NCBI RefSeq assembly: GCF_017874035.1
Contig: NZ_JAGGKV010000007.1
Span: forward strand, 264,414-328,413
Source: Paenibacillus aceris
Lineage (GTDB): Bacteria; Bacillota; Bacilli; Paenibacillales; NBRC-103111
Reading direction: 5' to 3'
Length of the DNA: 64,000 bases
Positions 41,490-50,685 of the stretch are shown piece after piece. The notes beneath the pieces were generated by a model. It was not told where the DNA came from, made no database searches, and saw nothing but the letters and a program-made list of their open reading frames with translations. Numbering within the stretch: the stretch's first letter is position 1; the number at the start of each line of letters is the position of its first letter. The position numbers were made by a program, and so were the translations under genes.

Positions 41490-41695
41490 TAGATTCACCC
41501 CGCCTAACAAGCATCTACAGCATGTATATGTAGACAACCTAGGGAATATTTCTGTGAGTGGAAAAGATTTGTTAGTTCGCTTTAAAAGAGGGCTTTGGCC
41601 AAGCGGCGTTCCTCTGCTCTTGTTCTCGTGGAGGACTTTAGCTACAATAAAAGCAAAGCGTCATTTTAACATTACGAAGAGTGGAAGGTGCCCTC

Positions 41696-42187
41696 ATGGA
41701 AGCGGATAAAAAGAAGCTGGCCTTAAATATAGTAAGCTCCAAAGTCAATCACAAAGGATTCGGTGCCGGAGCCATCGATCTTAGCAACGTTTCGGGAGTT
41801 ATTATCGACGGGGATGAAGCCTACCTCGATGAAGGTACGCTGCATGCCAAGAGTAAAATCGAGAAAGGGATTAAATTCTCAACGAACAAAGAGGATGTGC
41901 CGAACGGACGCAAAGCGTGGATCGTCTGGGTTGCGGTTGACCGCACGGAAGAAGGAGCTTACTATGCCGGAATGTCGGCATGCGAGATGCTGATCGATAC
42001 AGAAGCGCGCAGGGGTTGGAAAATATTAGCGGACCACGTGAACAAGATGGATGGTGCGATGAAGCGTAAATTCATCTTTGACGGCTTGTCCGACGGCGAG
42101 CGCGCAGCCTTGAAAAAGCAGCTGATCGCCCACAATGAAGAATGGTGGAACCGCTCGGATCAAGCGCTGAAAGATGCCCTTTCGTAA
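41696..42187 (+). CDS. ywhD: YwhD family protein
   Basis: A protein of about 163 residues. It matches B. subtilis YwhD along its length: GFGAGAIDLSNVSGVIID, LHAKSKIEKGIKF, REDVP-like NKEDVPNGRKAWIVWVAVDR, YYAGMSACEM and a helical C-terminus. Function unknown. GGAAGG precedes ATG 41696. The neighbourhood ywhD-pbpG-speE is also found in B. subtilis, which supports the assignment. Confidence 0.9.
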   Translation: MEADKKKLALNIVSSKVNHKGFGAGAIDLSNVSGVIIDGDEAYLDEGTLHAKSKIEKGIKFSTNKEDVPNGRKAWIVWVAVDRTEEGAYYAGMSACEMLIDTEARRGWKILADHVNKMDGAMKRKFIFDGLSDGERAALKKQLIAHNEEWWNRSDQALKDALS

Positions 42188-42257
42188 TCGAACCAAGGCA
42201 TAATTTGAGATTATGAACATTATGTGTCATCCATTGTTACGGTAAGGTGAACCGAGT

Positions 42258-42293
42258 ATACTAGACCCTAGTGTATGTTACCTCATATACTAG
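42258..42293. repeat. short inverted repeats (TATACTAG motif)
   Basis: ATACTAG (42258-42264) faces CTAGTGTAT (42268-42276), and the motif ATATACTAGG recurs at 42285-42294. It lies between ywhD and the terminator; meaning unknown. Confidence 0.4.
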
Positions 42294-42299
42294 GACAGC

Positions 42300-42337
42300 A
42301 AAAAGGCAGACTAAGACGCGCTTAGTTCTGCCTTTTT
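42300..42337. terminator. bidirectional intrinsic terminator
   Basis: AAAAAGGCAGACTAAG pairs with CTTAGTTCTGCCTTTTT (one bulge) between the convergent ywhD and pbpG genes. Confidence 0.9.
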
Positions 42338-42369
42338 GTGTTCTTTGGAAGCTGGGCGGAGACCGGAAA

Positions 42370-44472
42370 TCATTCGTTCCACCAGCGTTTGATATCATTC
42401 CACCAAGAGCCGTTTTGGCCTTTTGGCGAGTCTTTTTTATCATCGCCCGAAGCGGGCTTGGCGGGTTTGCCCGTGCAATACGTAGTTGGCTCCGTGCCGG
42501 AAAGAAAAGCCTCGAGATGGGAATTCGGGCAGTCCTCATTAGACAGCTTGCCGCTCGCGGGATCAATGTAAACACTAGCTACGCCCTCCGGAATTTGGAA
42601 CAGCTTAGGCGGAATGGCCTCCAGCGTTTGTTCCGTGAATTCTGCGAAAATCGGCGATGCCAAATGAGACTCGACGGTAGAGATGTCCCGGTCCTTATCA
42701 TAGCCGACCCATACCGCAGTAGCGAGCTCCGGTGTGAAGCCGACCAGCCAAGCGTCGGTATCCGTCGTTCCGGTTTTACCGGCAATCGGCCGTTTGATGG
42801 TGCTGGCGACACGATTGCCTGTCCCACCTTCCTCGAAAACACTCTCCATGAGATTTGTCATCACGTAAGCCACAGCTGGGTCCAGCACTTGCTCCTCTTT
42901 CGGATGTGCTTCATATAAAACTTTACCGTTCGCATCCTCGATTCGCGCAATCGCGGTCGTTTCCTTATGCACGCCTTGATTCGCGATCGTACCGAAGGCC
43001 GACACCATTTCAAGCGGGCTGACAGGGAAGGAACCGAGCGCAAGTGACGGCAAGGGCTTCATCGGAGAGTCAATGCCAAGCTTGCGAGCCAAATCAATGA
43101 CCTTCGCAGGGCCGACATCCAGAATCGTATGCACGGCATAGATGTTGTCCGATTTGGAGATCGCTTGCCGCATATCGATATTCGCATTCACATATTGATC
43201 GTTGAAATTTCTCGGTGTATACCGCTGGCGTCCTTCATCGTAAGTGAACACTGTCGGTTCGCTTTTCACTTGTGTGACGGGGGTATACCCGTTTTGCAGA
43301 GCTACCATATACACAATCGGCTTAAAAGAAGACCCAGGCTGCCTCGTATTCGACAGGGCCCGATTGAATTGATTTTCCGTATAGTCGCGTCCGCCGACCA
43401 TCGCTTTGATTTCACCGGTACGCGGGTCGATGGCGACGAGGGCAGCTTGCAGATCCGTCTTGCCGTTCAGCTGCTGATTGACGACATTTTCGGCGATTTC
43501 CTGCGCTTTTTTGTCGAGCGTTGTGTAAATGCGGATGCCGCCTTCATCAAACTGTTCCTCGGAGATGCCCAGCTTTTCAGTAGCGAGTGTTCGCACATAA
43601 TCCCGGAAATAAGGGGCTGCTGCAGGCTTCTTCTTCGTCAGTGGTTGAATTGTCAACTTTTCTTTGCCGGCAGCGTCTGCTGCAGCCTGTGTGATGAATC
43701 CGCTGCGTACCATCGTTTGCAGAACGACCTTCTGCCGATCCAGCGAATTTTTCATATCGTAATAAGGTGAATAGTATCTGGGCCCTTTCGGAACACCGGC
43801 GATCAGGGCACTTTCCGCGAGGGTCAGTTCGCTCGCATGTTTGCCGAAGAATAGCTCGGAAGCTGTTTCGATGCCATAGGTTGAATGACCGTAGTAGATT
43901 TGATTTAAATAATCCGCAAGAATTTCATCCTTGCTTAGCTGCATTTCCAATTGGACCGCATACATCGTTTCTTTGATTTTACGCGTCCACGTGCGATCGT
44001 GATTTAGGTATAAATTCCGCGCTAACTGCTGCGTTATCGTTCCTGCTCCCTGTACCTTGGCCATTGCCTGCACATTCACAATCGCAGCCCTGGCCACCGC
44101 CTTCACGTCGACGCCGAAGTGATCGTAGAAATGCTGATCTTCCACAGCGAGTGTTGCTTTTATGAGATATGGCGAAATTTCATTTAATGAGACTACCTGC
44201 CGATTTTGTCCGGAATAGAAAGTGTCAATGAGTTCGCCGTGCGTATCAAACATTTGAGAAGTTTGCAGCATTTTGGTAACCGGTAGCGTCTGCGCTCGCA
44301 AATACACGAAAAAGACAGCCGCAGCGATAAGCATAAGAACGCAGGAAGTGAAGAAAAAAGAGAACATTTTTTTGATGCGGCGCATCCAGCGCATAGACGC
44401 GGGCATCTCTTGCTCTTTTGCTTTTTGCGCAGTGCTTTTGGATGGCTGATGATTGTTTTCATTTTCGGACAT
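42370..44472 (-). CDS. pbpG: bifunctional class A penicillin-binding protein, PbpG type
   Basis: A 700-residue class A PBP. Cytoplasmic tail and one membrane helix (about 35-57). The glycosyltransferase has LAVEDQHFYDHFGVD, GAGTITQQLARNLYL and TWTRKIKETMYAVQLE. The transpeptidase has the active Ser in PGSSFKP (SxxK), SKSDN (SxN) and AGKTGTTDT (KTG). It polymerises and cross-links glycan strands. Length and the speE/ywhD context match B. subtilis PbpG (PBP2d), which acts in spore germ-cell-wall synthesis. The C-terminal tail is Lys/Ser/Pro-rich. AGAGGAGG precedes the ATG. Confidence 0.92.
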   Translation of the reverse strand: MSENENNHQPSKSTAQKAKEQEMPASMRWMRRIKKMFSFFFTSCVLMLIAAAVFFVYLRAQTLPVTKMLQTSQMFDTHGELIDTFYSGQNRQVVSLNEISPYLIKATLAVEDQHFYDHFGVDVKAVARAAIVNVQAMAKVQGAGTITQQLARNLYLNHDRTWTRKIKETMYAVQLEMQLSKDEILADYLNQIYYGHSTYGIETASELFFGKHASELTLAESALIAGVPKGPRYYSPYYDMKNSLDRQKVVLQTMVRSGFITQAAADAAGKEKLTIQPLTKKKPAAAPYFRDYVRTLATEKLGISEEQFDEGGIRIYTTLDKKAQEIAENVVNQQLNGKTDLQAALVAIDPRTGEIKAMVGGRDYTENQFNRALSNTRQPGSSFKPIVYMVALQNGYTPVTQVKSEPTVFTYDEGRQRYTPRNFNDQYVNANIDMRQAISKSDNIYAVHTILDVGPAKVIDLARKLGIDSPMKPLPSLALGSFPVSPLEMVSAFGTIANQGVHKETTAIARIEDANGKVLYEAHPKEEQVLDPAVAYVMTNLMESVFEEGGTGNRVASTIKRPIAGKTGTTDTDAWLVGFTPELATAVWVGYDKDRDISTVESHLASPIFAEFTEQTLEAIPPKLFQIPEGVASVYIDPASGKLSNEDCPNSHLEAFLSGTEPTTYCTGKPAKPASGDDKKDSPKGQNGSWWNDIKRWWNE

Positions 44473-44619
44473 CGATTCCTACCTCCTCTCTATCGTTGAC
44501 GCGTCGTCTTAAGTCCTTGTGCTCAAAGGCCGTATTACCCAGTATGGAAAAGCTTGGGGGTCCGTATTCAATAAATTGTAAATATTTTTTATGAAATAGG
44601 TAAAAGCCCTAGGAAATTA

Positions 44620-44647
44620 TTGCATTTTGGGGGTAATGAACTATAAT
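44620..44647 (+). promoter_or_regulatory. sigma-A promoter of speE
   Basis: TTGCAT (44620-44625), a 16-bp spacer and TATAAT (44642-44647), followed by a leader of about 125 nt before the start at 44780. Confidence 0.75.
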
Positions 44648-44779
44648 ACAATTTGTGCGTGTGAGGGCCCGGGAAATTCTTGAGGTCCTTGCATGACTTT
44701 TTGGGCCGGTGGAACACTGTTAGAGATAACGAATGTCAGTCATTATTCATCCAATATAGAAGCGAAAGAAGGTATGAAC

Positions 44780-45607
44780 ATGGATTTGTGGTACACAGAG
44801 AAACAAACGGACAGCTTCGGCATTACAGCGAAAGTGAAAGAGACTTACGTGAGGGAGCAAACGGACTTTCAAGACCTTGCGATGATCGAAACCGAAGAGT
44901 GGGGAACTATGCTTACACTTGACGGCATGGTTATGACAACGGTAAGAGATGAGTTCGTTTATCACGAAATGGTAGCGCACCCTGCGCTTGTTACTCACCC
45001 GAACCCTGAGAACGTACTTGTTGTCGGCGGCGGCGACGGCGGAGTGATCCGTGAAATCATGAAGCATCCGAAAGTGAAAAAAGCCGTTCTCGTCGATATC
45101 GACGGCAAAGTGATTGAGTATTCCAAAAAGTACCTGCCAACCATTGCCGGCGAACTGGACAACCCGCGCGTTGAAGTTATCGTAAACGATGGTTACATGC
45201 ACATTCATGATCACAAAAATACATACGACGTTATCATGGTCGATTCCACAGAGCCGGTTGGCCCGGCAGTTGAGCTGTTCACCAAAGGCTTCTACCAAGG
45301 AATTTATGATGCTTTAAAAGAAGACGGGATCTTCGTTGCGCAAACGGATAACCCTTGGTTCAAAGCAGACCTGATTCAAACGGTTAACCGTGATGTCAAA
45401 GAAATCTTCCCAATCGTTCGTGTATACAGCGCGAACATTCCTACGTACCCTAGCGGTCTGTGGACTTTCACAATGGGCAGCAAAAAGCATGACCCTCTTC
45501 AAGTTGAGGAAGCTTCCATTCCGGAATTCCCAACGAAGTACTACACAGCACGCCTGCATAAAGCAGCTTTCATTTTGCCTAGATTTGTTGAAGATTTGAT
45601 TAAATAA
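44780..45607 (+). CDS. speE: spermidine synthase (polyamine aminopropyltransferase)
   Basis: A protein of about 275 residues. The aminopropyltransferase signature is [18 protein letters not shown], followed by [14 protein letters not shown] and the catalytic region [15 protein letters not shown]. It transfers aminopropyl groups from decarboxylated S-adenosylmethionine to putrescine. The ATG at 44780 has AAGAAGG seven bases upstream; the longer frame starts within the leader and is rejected. In B. subtilis speB follows speE; here a terminator follows, and no agmatinase gene is in the window. Confidence 0.93.
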   Translation: MDLWYTEKQTDSFGITAKVKETYVREQTDFQDLAMIETEEWGTMLTLDGMVMTTVRDEFVYHEMVAHPALVTHPNPENVLVVGGGDGGVIREIMKHPKVKKAVLVDIDGKVIEYSKKYLPTIAGELDNPRVEVIVNDGYMHIHDHKNTYDVIMVDSTEPVGPAVELFTKGFYQGIYDALKEDGIFVAQTDNPWFKADLIQTVNRDVKEIFPIVRVYSANIPTYPSGLWTFTMGSKKHDPLQVEEASIPEFPTKYYTARLHKAAFILPRFVEDLIK

Positions 45608-45616
45608 ATGGGAAAA

Positions 45617-45661
45617 GCCGTCAGCCATTCTTGGAAGCAAGAAGAGCTGGCGGCCTTTTTT
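45617..45661 (+). terminator. intrinsic terminator of speE
   Basis: GCCGTCAGC pairs with GCTGGCGGC (one G-U) and is followed by six T. Confidence 0.85.
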
Positions 45662-45758
45662 GTGCGCGGGTGAATGTTCCACCCCTATGCCTGTGGCACT
45701 GATTTTTGCTGCCGCTGACTATGGCGGAACGTGCAGAAATGTCCATGTGAACAAGCCG

Positions 45759-45943
45759 AAGGGGAACTTCAGTCCGCTATTTACTTAAGAAACAGCCATT
45801 TGGCTGTTGAAAGGGAACTATGATCCGCTATTGTTCACTTTTAAGTGGAAAAAGGGGGCAGTCTGGGCAAATAAGATCCTGTAGTTCCGTTTAGACGGTG
45901 AAAACACCGATTTTCCGGAAATAGAGGACTCCAGTTCCCTTTC
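45759..45943. repeat. four-unit inverted repeat element, locus C
   Basis: GGGAAC cores at 45762 and 45813 (51 bp apart) face GTTCC cores at 45884 and 45934 (50 bp apart), with 178 bp overall. Linkers include ACAGCC-ATTT-GGCTGT (45791-45806) and CGGTG-AAAA-CACCG, both perfect hairpins. No gene is seen from 45662 to 46244. Confidence 0.9.
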
Positions 45944-46031
45944 GCATGGGAGGGGAGTGCAGACCCCAACCCCAGGCCACTGCCAGGCCACCCTAAGCTA
46001 ACCCCAACTGCAATTGCAACCCCGACCCAAC

Positions 46032-46119
46032 CAACCGCAACCGCAACCGCAACCCCAACCGCAACCGCAACCCCAACCCCAACCCCAACCCCAACCCCAA
46101 CCCCACCCCCAACCCCAAC
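46032..46119. repeat. hexanucleotide microsatellite (CAACCS)n
   Basis: About 15 units of CAACCG or CAACCC, ending with six consecutive CCCCAA units. The minus strand is therefore (TTGGGG)n, a strong G-quadruplex former. Confidence 0.9.
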
Positions 46120-46161
46120 TAGCCGCACACGCCCAGAAAATTTCGACTTGCCTTTTCAATG

Positions 46162-46179
46162 CTGACATACAGATGTCAG
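46162..46179. promoter_or_regulatory. candidate operator palindrome ahead of the DinB gene
   Basis: CTGACAT-ACAG-ATGTCAG is a perfect inverted repeat 66 bp before the start codon and just upstream of a possible -10 TATACT (46191-46196). Confidence 0.5.
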
Positions 46180-46244
46180 TCCTGCTTGGTTATACTAATT
46201 ACATGAAGTGAAAAACAATCCTAACATTCATGGAGGTATATAAC

Positions 46245-46748
46245 ATGTTTACTACCGTAGAAAGCTTTATTAAAGAATACCAGCAAGAGTCCAAAACAAC
46301 GCAGCAGCTGCTCGACGCCTTAACGGACGCATCCTTGCAGCAGCCGCAAGCCGAAGGCTACAGGCCGCTTGGTTATATCGCATGGCACTTGGTTCACACC
46401 GACCGTGGCATGCTGCTCGGAACAGGCCTGAAGTTCGAAGCGCCGTCCGCAGCCAGCCAGCCGCCATCAGAAGCGGCAGTCATTGCGGATGCCTACAGGG
46501 CGACAACAGCAGCGATTATCGAAGCTGTCCGCACACAGCTAACCGACGCTAAGCTGCAGGAAGTTGTGAACATGTTCGGCATGCAGTGGACGATTAGCGA
46601 AACGCTGTTTGCCTACATCAAGCATGAAATTCACCATCGCGGCCAGCTCACAATTTTGATGCGTCAAGCGGGCTTGCCTGTAATCGGCGCCTATGGTCCT
46701 GCCAAGGAGCAGTGGGCAAACATTGGGATGCCAATTCCGGCCATTTAA
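46245..46748 (+). CDS. DinB-family metalloenzyme
   Basis: A protein of about 167 residues with a four-helix DinB/YfiT fold. The metal histidines are in GYIAWHLVHTDRG and IKHEIHHRGQLTILMRQAGL, which is the family triad. Members include thiol-dependent S-transferases (bacillithiol or mycothiol) and stress-induced proteins of unknown activity. GGAGG is seven bases before ATG 46245. Single gene with a candidate operator upstream and a terminator downstream. Confidence 0.85.
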   Translation: MFTTVESFIKEYQQESKTTQQLLDALTDASLQQPQAEGYRPLGYIAWHLVHTDRGMLLGTGLKFEAPSAASQPPSEAAVIADAYRATTAAIIEAVRTQLTDAKLQEVVNMFGMQWTISETLFAYIKHEIHHRGQLTILMRQAGLPVIGAYGPAKEQWANIGMPIPAI

Positions 46749-46765
46749 AGCGGGCGGGTAGAAAT

Positions 46766-46809
46766 AAAAAGCCTCGGATTTCACGTTTTCGTGAAACTCG
46801 AGGCTTTTT
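46766..46809 (+). terminator. intrinsic terminator
   Basis: AAAAAGCCTCG pairs with CGAGGCTTTTT around an inner TTTCACG-TTTT-CGTGAAA stem. Confidence 0.92.
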
Positions 46810-46963
46810 CGCATAAGTGAAGCACGGCATTCGACAGCGTTCTTGTACGGTCATCGCAGGGATACATTGAATTCGGCGAACCTTTCATATAAACTAATAC
46901 CTAACTTGCCTTATCTTGACATAAGGTGCAAAGAGGACCTGCAGAATAGGAGAATGACGAATC

Positions 46964-47374
46964 ATGACGGATAAAGCGCGTGTGCGCATTCGCATTGAAA
47001 GTCGGAGCGGGAGCGAGACAACGGTGCAAAAGGCGCGGGGGGATCTCTACCGCAAAGGCAATCACACCTACATCCGCTATGAAGAAGAACGCAGCGAGCT
47101 TGGACGAACGGTGACGCTTATTAAGCTGGAAGAGAATCAAATCCGCATCGTCCGCCAAGGAGATGTACAAGCGGAGCAAACGTTTGTGCCCGGCGAGAGA
47201 CGCATCGGATTTTATCATACGCCGCAAGGTCGCCTGGAACTCGAAATCGAGACGCATGAGCTGACCAGCGAGGCTGAGCACGGCATCGGAATCACACGAT
47301 GGAAATATGATTTATACGCATCCGGCACGCACGCGGGGGAATACAGGATTAAGTTGTTAATTCAGGAGGAGTAA
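46964..47374 (+). CDS. ywiB: DUF1934 protein YwiB
   Basis: A 136-residue beta-barrel-type protein: [35 protein letters not shown] at the start and a C-terminal [19 protein letters not shown]. This is the lipocalin-like DUF1934 family, and it is directly followed by argS as in B. subtilis. Function unknown. AGGAGAATG lies ahead of the ATG. The ribosome binding site of argS (AGGAGGAG) lies at the end of this gene. Confidence 0.85.
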   Translation: MTDKARVRIRIESRSGSETTVQKARGDLYRKGNHTYIRYEEERSELGRTVTLIKLEENQIRIVRQGDVQAEQTFVPGERRIGFYHTPQGRLELEIETHELTSEAEHGIGITRWKYDLYASGTHAGEYRIKLLIQEE

Positions 47375-47379
47375 GAAGA

Positions 47380-49053
47380 ATGGATGTACTAAATGAAGTC
47401 AAAGTCATAGTGAAGCAAGCTATAGCAGACGCAGTAGCTGCTGCAGGTATCGTGGATGCGGCGCAATTGCCGGAGATCATTCTTGAAGTGCCGAAGGAGA
47501 AAACACACGGGGATTTCGCAACGAACATTGCGATGCAGCTAACCCGGATTGCGAAGCAGAATCCAAGACAAATCGCTGAGCAGATCATTGCGAACCTGCA
47601 GAAAGATAAAGCGAACATCGCAGAAGCGGAGATCGCCGGACCGGGCTTTATCAATTTTAAAATGAACAAAGTGTACCTTTATCCTGTTATCGCTGACGTA
47701 CTCGCACAGGGTGAGCGGTACGGGGCAAGGAACGTGGGCCAAGGGCTGAAGGTGCAAGTTGAGTTTGTCAGCGCCAACCCGACAGGTTCATTGCATCTGG
47801 GACATGCCCGCGGCGCAGCAGTTGGGGATGTGCTGTGTAACGTGCTGGACCTTGCCGGTTACGACGTATCCCGGGAGTACTACATTAACGATGCGGGGAA
47901 CCAAGTCGTGAACTTGGCCAAATCGATCGAAGCCCGCTATTTGCAAGCGCTTGGACAAGATGCCGAAATGCCGGAAGACGGCTACTTCGGAGAAGATATC
48001 AAAGGCTTCGCGGCAGACCTTGCCGCGGAAGAAGGAGACCGCCTGCTCAGCTTGTCGGATGATGAGCGCCGCGCGTATTTCCGTTCGTACGGCCTCAAAA
48101 AAGAGCTCGACAAAATCAAACGCGATTTAGGCCGCTTTGGTGTGCGTTTCGACAACTGGTTCTCCGAGACGTCGATTTATGAAGACAACCTCATTCCGCC
48201 CGTTCTGCAAGAATTGCGCGACAATGGACATATCTATGAAGAAGAAGGCGCGACTTGGCTGAACACGACGCCGCTGGGCGACGACAAGAACCGCGTATTG
48301 ATCAAGAATGACGGCTCATTCACTTACCTGACGCCTGACATCGCGTACCACCGCAACAAATTCGGACGTGGCTTCGAACGTCTTATTAATATTTGGGGCG
48401 CCGACCACCACGGTTACATCCCACGGATGAAAGCGGCCATGACGGCGCTGGGCTTCGAGGCGGATCGACTCGTCGTGTTGATCGCGCAAATGGTGAGCCT
48501 TTTCCAAAACGGGGAAAAGGTCAAAATGTCCAAGCGGACCGGCAAAGCGGTCACGATGGAGGATCTCATGGACGAGGTCGGCGTCGACCCGATCCGGTAT
48601 TTCTTCGCGATGCGCAGCATGGACTCGCATCTGGACTTTGACATGGACTTAGCGGTTTCTCAGTCCAATGAGAACCCGGTTTACTATGTGCAGTACGCAC
48701 ATGCACGGATCTGTTCCATCTTCCGCCAGGCGGAAGAGCAAGGCATCGCGGTGCTCCCGCTGGAGCAGGTTGACCTGCACCAGCTTTCCTCGGAAGCTGA
48801 GTTCGACTTGCTGCGCAAGATCGGCGAGCTGCCGGAGGAAATCGCGATCGCGGCGGACCAATACGCGCCGCATCGTATGATCCGCTATGTTTACGAACTG
48901 GCGAGCCAGTTCCATAGCTACTACAGGGGCCACTACGTCATCACGGATGATGCGGCCTTAACGCAAGCCCGCCTCGCCTTGCTTGGCGCGCTGCGCACGA
49001 CACTGGCCAACACGCTTCGCGTAGTTGGCGTATCTGCACCGGAGCGGATGTAA
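47380..49053 (+). CDS. argS: arginyl-tRNA synthetase
   Basis: A 557-residue class I synthetase. An N-terminal Arg-tRNA recognition domain (about 1-115) precedes the HIGH motif in [25 protein letters not shown] appears in [16 protein letters not shown]. The C-terminal anticodon-binding DALR domain starts at about 435 ([15 protein letters not shown]). It charges tRNA-Arg. It starts five bases after ywiB. Confidence 0.96.
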   Translation: MDVLNEVKVIVKQAIADAVAAAGIVDAAQLPEIILEVPKEKTHGDFATNIAMQLTRIAKQNPRQIAEQIIANLQKDKANIAEAEIAGPGFINFKMNKVYLYPVIADVLAQGERYGARNVGQGLKVQVEFVSANPTGSLHLGHARGAAVGDVLCNVLDLAGYDVSREYYINDAGNQVVNLAKSIEARYLQALGQDAEMPEDGYFGEDIKGFAADLAAEEGDRLLSLSDDERRAYFRSYGLKKELDKIKRDLGRFGVRFDNWFSETSIYEDNLIPPVLQELRDNGHIYEEEGATWLNTTPLGDDKNRVLIKNDGSFTYLTPDIAYHRNKFGRGFERLINIWGADHHGYIPRMKAAMTALGFEADRLVVLIAQMVSLFQNGEKVKMSKRTGKAVTMEDLMDEVGVDPIRYFFAMRSMDSHLDFDMDLAVSQSNENPVYYVQYAHARICSIFRQAEEQGIAVLPLEQVDLHQLSSEAEFDLLRKIGELPEEIAIAADQYAPHRMIRYVYELASQFHSYYRGHYVITDDAALTQARLALLGALRTTLANTLRVVGVSAPERM

Positions 49054-49066
49054 TTTCCGCTCCCAG

Positions 49067-49127
49067 CCGTAAAAAGAAAAAGGAGTTAAGCAGCAGCAGG
49101 CCGCTTAACTCCTTTTTCTTTTTACGG
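49067..49127. terminator. very long bidirectional terminator stem
   Basis: CCGTAAAAAGAAAAAGGAGTT (in part) at 49067-49091 pairs perfectly with 49103-49127, a 25-bp stem around an 11-nt loop. It lies between argS and the convergent protease gene, with A- and T-tracts embedded in the stem. Confidence 0.92.
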
Positions 49128-49130
49128 GCC

Positions 49131-50297
49131 TCAAACCTGCCTTGCAGCGCGTAAGGCCCGTCTGGCATTGAGATGCCCGGGCTGCCAGCGCATGCCCTCG
49201 CGTTTGTTCAAGTTGAGCGCGCAGCGGCGCAGCACACTTTTGATTTGCTGCGGCGACAAGGGTTTGATGGACAGCATCAACGCGATAACGCCGCTGACAT
49301 GAGCTGTAGCCATTGAAGTGCCGCTGAGCTCATTATATTTGCCGTGGAGCCAGGATGAGTAGACTTTTTCTCCTGGTGCATAGATATCAATTTGTTTTCC
49401 GCGGTTGCTGAAAGGCGCTATGCGGCCTAGCCGCGTTGTGGCTCCAACGGAGACGACCTGCGGGAAGCGTGCAGGGTAATCGATTGTTTTACGTTTGCCG
49501 TCATTACCCGATGAGGCAACAATGACTTTTCCTCTGTAGTAGGCGTTCAATACCGCTTGCTCCAGAGCACGGTTGTACGACTTCATGCCAAAGCTCATGT
49601 TGATAATATCGAGATCATTGTTTACACACCAATCAATACCGGCAATAATATCTGATACATAAGCGCTTCCGCTGTGGTCGAAAGCTTTTACAGGATGAAT
49701 GATGGATCTTGGCGCTACGCCGATAATGCCGCTATGCTGGCCGGTTGCAGCGATGGTGCCTGCGATATGCGTGCCATGACCATTATCATCATAGGGAAGC
49801 ATACTGCGGTTTAATAAATTGATCCCCCGTGAGATTGAATTCCGTAAGTCGGGGTGATTGTAGTCGATCCCGGTATCGATGACGCCTACCCGGATGTTCT
49901 GACCTAACGACTTGCTCCAAACGTCAGGAGCACCAATTTGATCAACGCCCCAGGGGATTGTGTGGGAACCGGAGCCGGATAACGTGGTTGCTCGTTTGAG
50001 AATGGATTTGCTCCCGATCAGTTGGTGAACGGTAATTTTGGAATCTTCTTCGATGATCGGGCTGCCTGCGAATTGCTTTAGTTTGGAGTCGGGACGAAGC
50101 GTGCAGGAGAAGGCGTGAATGATGTCTAGAGCATGAACCTTGGTGAGGTTTATGAGTCGGGATCTCATTCGCTTAAGCTCGGATTTGCATGCGTAATAGT
50201 CCTTAGCCGATGAGAAACGGATCATGTGCTTCTTGCCAGATTGCTTGGTGAGTCCGATTTCCTCATGAAGCAAATGAAGAAAGGTGGCTATATCCAT
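49131..50297 (-). CDS. S8 subtilisin-family serine protease
   Basis: A protein of about 388 residues. The triad is intact: Asp in VGVIDTGIDYNHPDL, His in GHGTHIAGTIAATG and Ser in SGTSMATAHVSGV, with the oxyanion Asn in ASSGNDGKR. The N-terminal 110 residues look like an I9-type propeptide/chaperone (HMIRFSSAKDYYACKSELKRM to IIHAFSCTLRPD). No signal peptide is visible, so it may be intracellular or exported by another route. The ATG at 50297 has a G-rich ribosome binding site nine bases upstream. The C-terminal tail after the catalytic domain is basic (KREGMRWQPGHLNARRALR). Confidence 0.9.
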   Translation of the reverse strand: MDIATFLHLLHEEIGLTKQSGKKHMIRFSSAKDYYACKSELKRMRSRLINLTKVHALDIIHAFSCTLRPDSKLKQFAGSPIIEEDSKITVHQLIGSKSILKRATTLSGSGSHTIPWGVDQIGAPDVWSKSLGQNIRVGVIDTGIDYNHPDLRNSISRGINLLNRSMLPYDDNGHGTHIAGTIAATGQHSGIIGVAPRSIIHPVKAFDHSGSAYVSDIIAGIDWCVNNDLDIINMSFGMKSYNRALEQAVLNAYYRGKVIVASSGNDGKRKTIDYPARFPQVVSVGATTRLGRIAPFSNRGKQIDIYAPGEKVYSSWLHGKYNELSGTSMATAHVSGVIALMLSIKPLSPQQIKSVLRRCALNLNKREGMRWQPGHLNARRALRAARQV

Positions 50298-50370
50298 ACG
50301 TGCCATCCCCCCATGACAACTTAAAATCGAGTCTCCCCTATCTTATGTACAGGTCACCCCGTCTGACCGT

Positions 50371-50559
50371 GTGATAGCCTTTGTAGAAATAAATGGGTGC
50401 GAAGCCGTGGCAGATGTGCTGGTTTTACATAGGATAAATAGAGAGGCGCGAGCAGGAGTGTCTCTTCCTCAGGTACTGGAAACGGCAGTGATTCGTTCAT
50501 ACCGCTTCCTTAGGATACAGTCGCAAGCGGAGGGGGACCTTCGCTTGTATTCATTTTAG
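50371..50559 (+). CDS. possible small hypothetical protein
   Basis: A 62-codon GTG-initiated frame ending in TAG, in the 388-bp gap between the divergent protease gene and rpoE. The translation (for example SLPQVLETAVIRSYRFLRIQ) is not low-complexity, but I see no convincing ribosome binding site and do not recognise it. It may be spurious. Confidence 0.25.
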   Translation: MIAFVEINGCEAVADVLVLHRINREARAGVSLPQVLETAVIRSYRFLRIQSQAEGDLRLYSF

Positions 50560-50590
50560 GCAGGCTGTCCGAAAGGTTTCTTGGGGGTAG

Positions 50591-50619
50591 TTGCATTTTT
50601 AGAAAAAATAGGTTTTACT
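50591..50619 (+). promoter_or_regulatory. sigma-A promoter of rpoE
   Basis: TTGCAT (50591-50596), a 17-bp spacer and TTTACT (50614-50619), 67 bp before the ATG. Confidence 0.55.
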
Positions 50620-50685
50620 TAATGAAGATATTGGATAAGGTAGATAGAAGAAGTGAAGAAGACGGTCGAAAGGGATGTGCCTTAG

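Noticed and set aside
45841..46211. Frames encoding (VG)n and (QP)n peptides
   Set aside because: They are translations of the CAACCS microsatellite with no ribosome binding site or non-repetitive domain.
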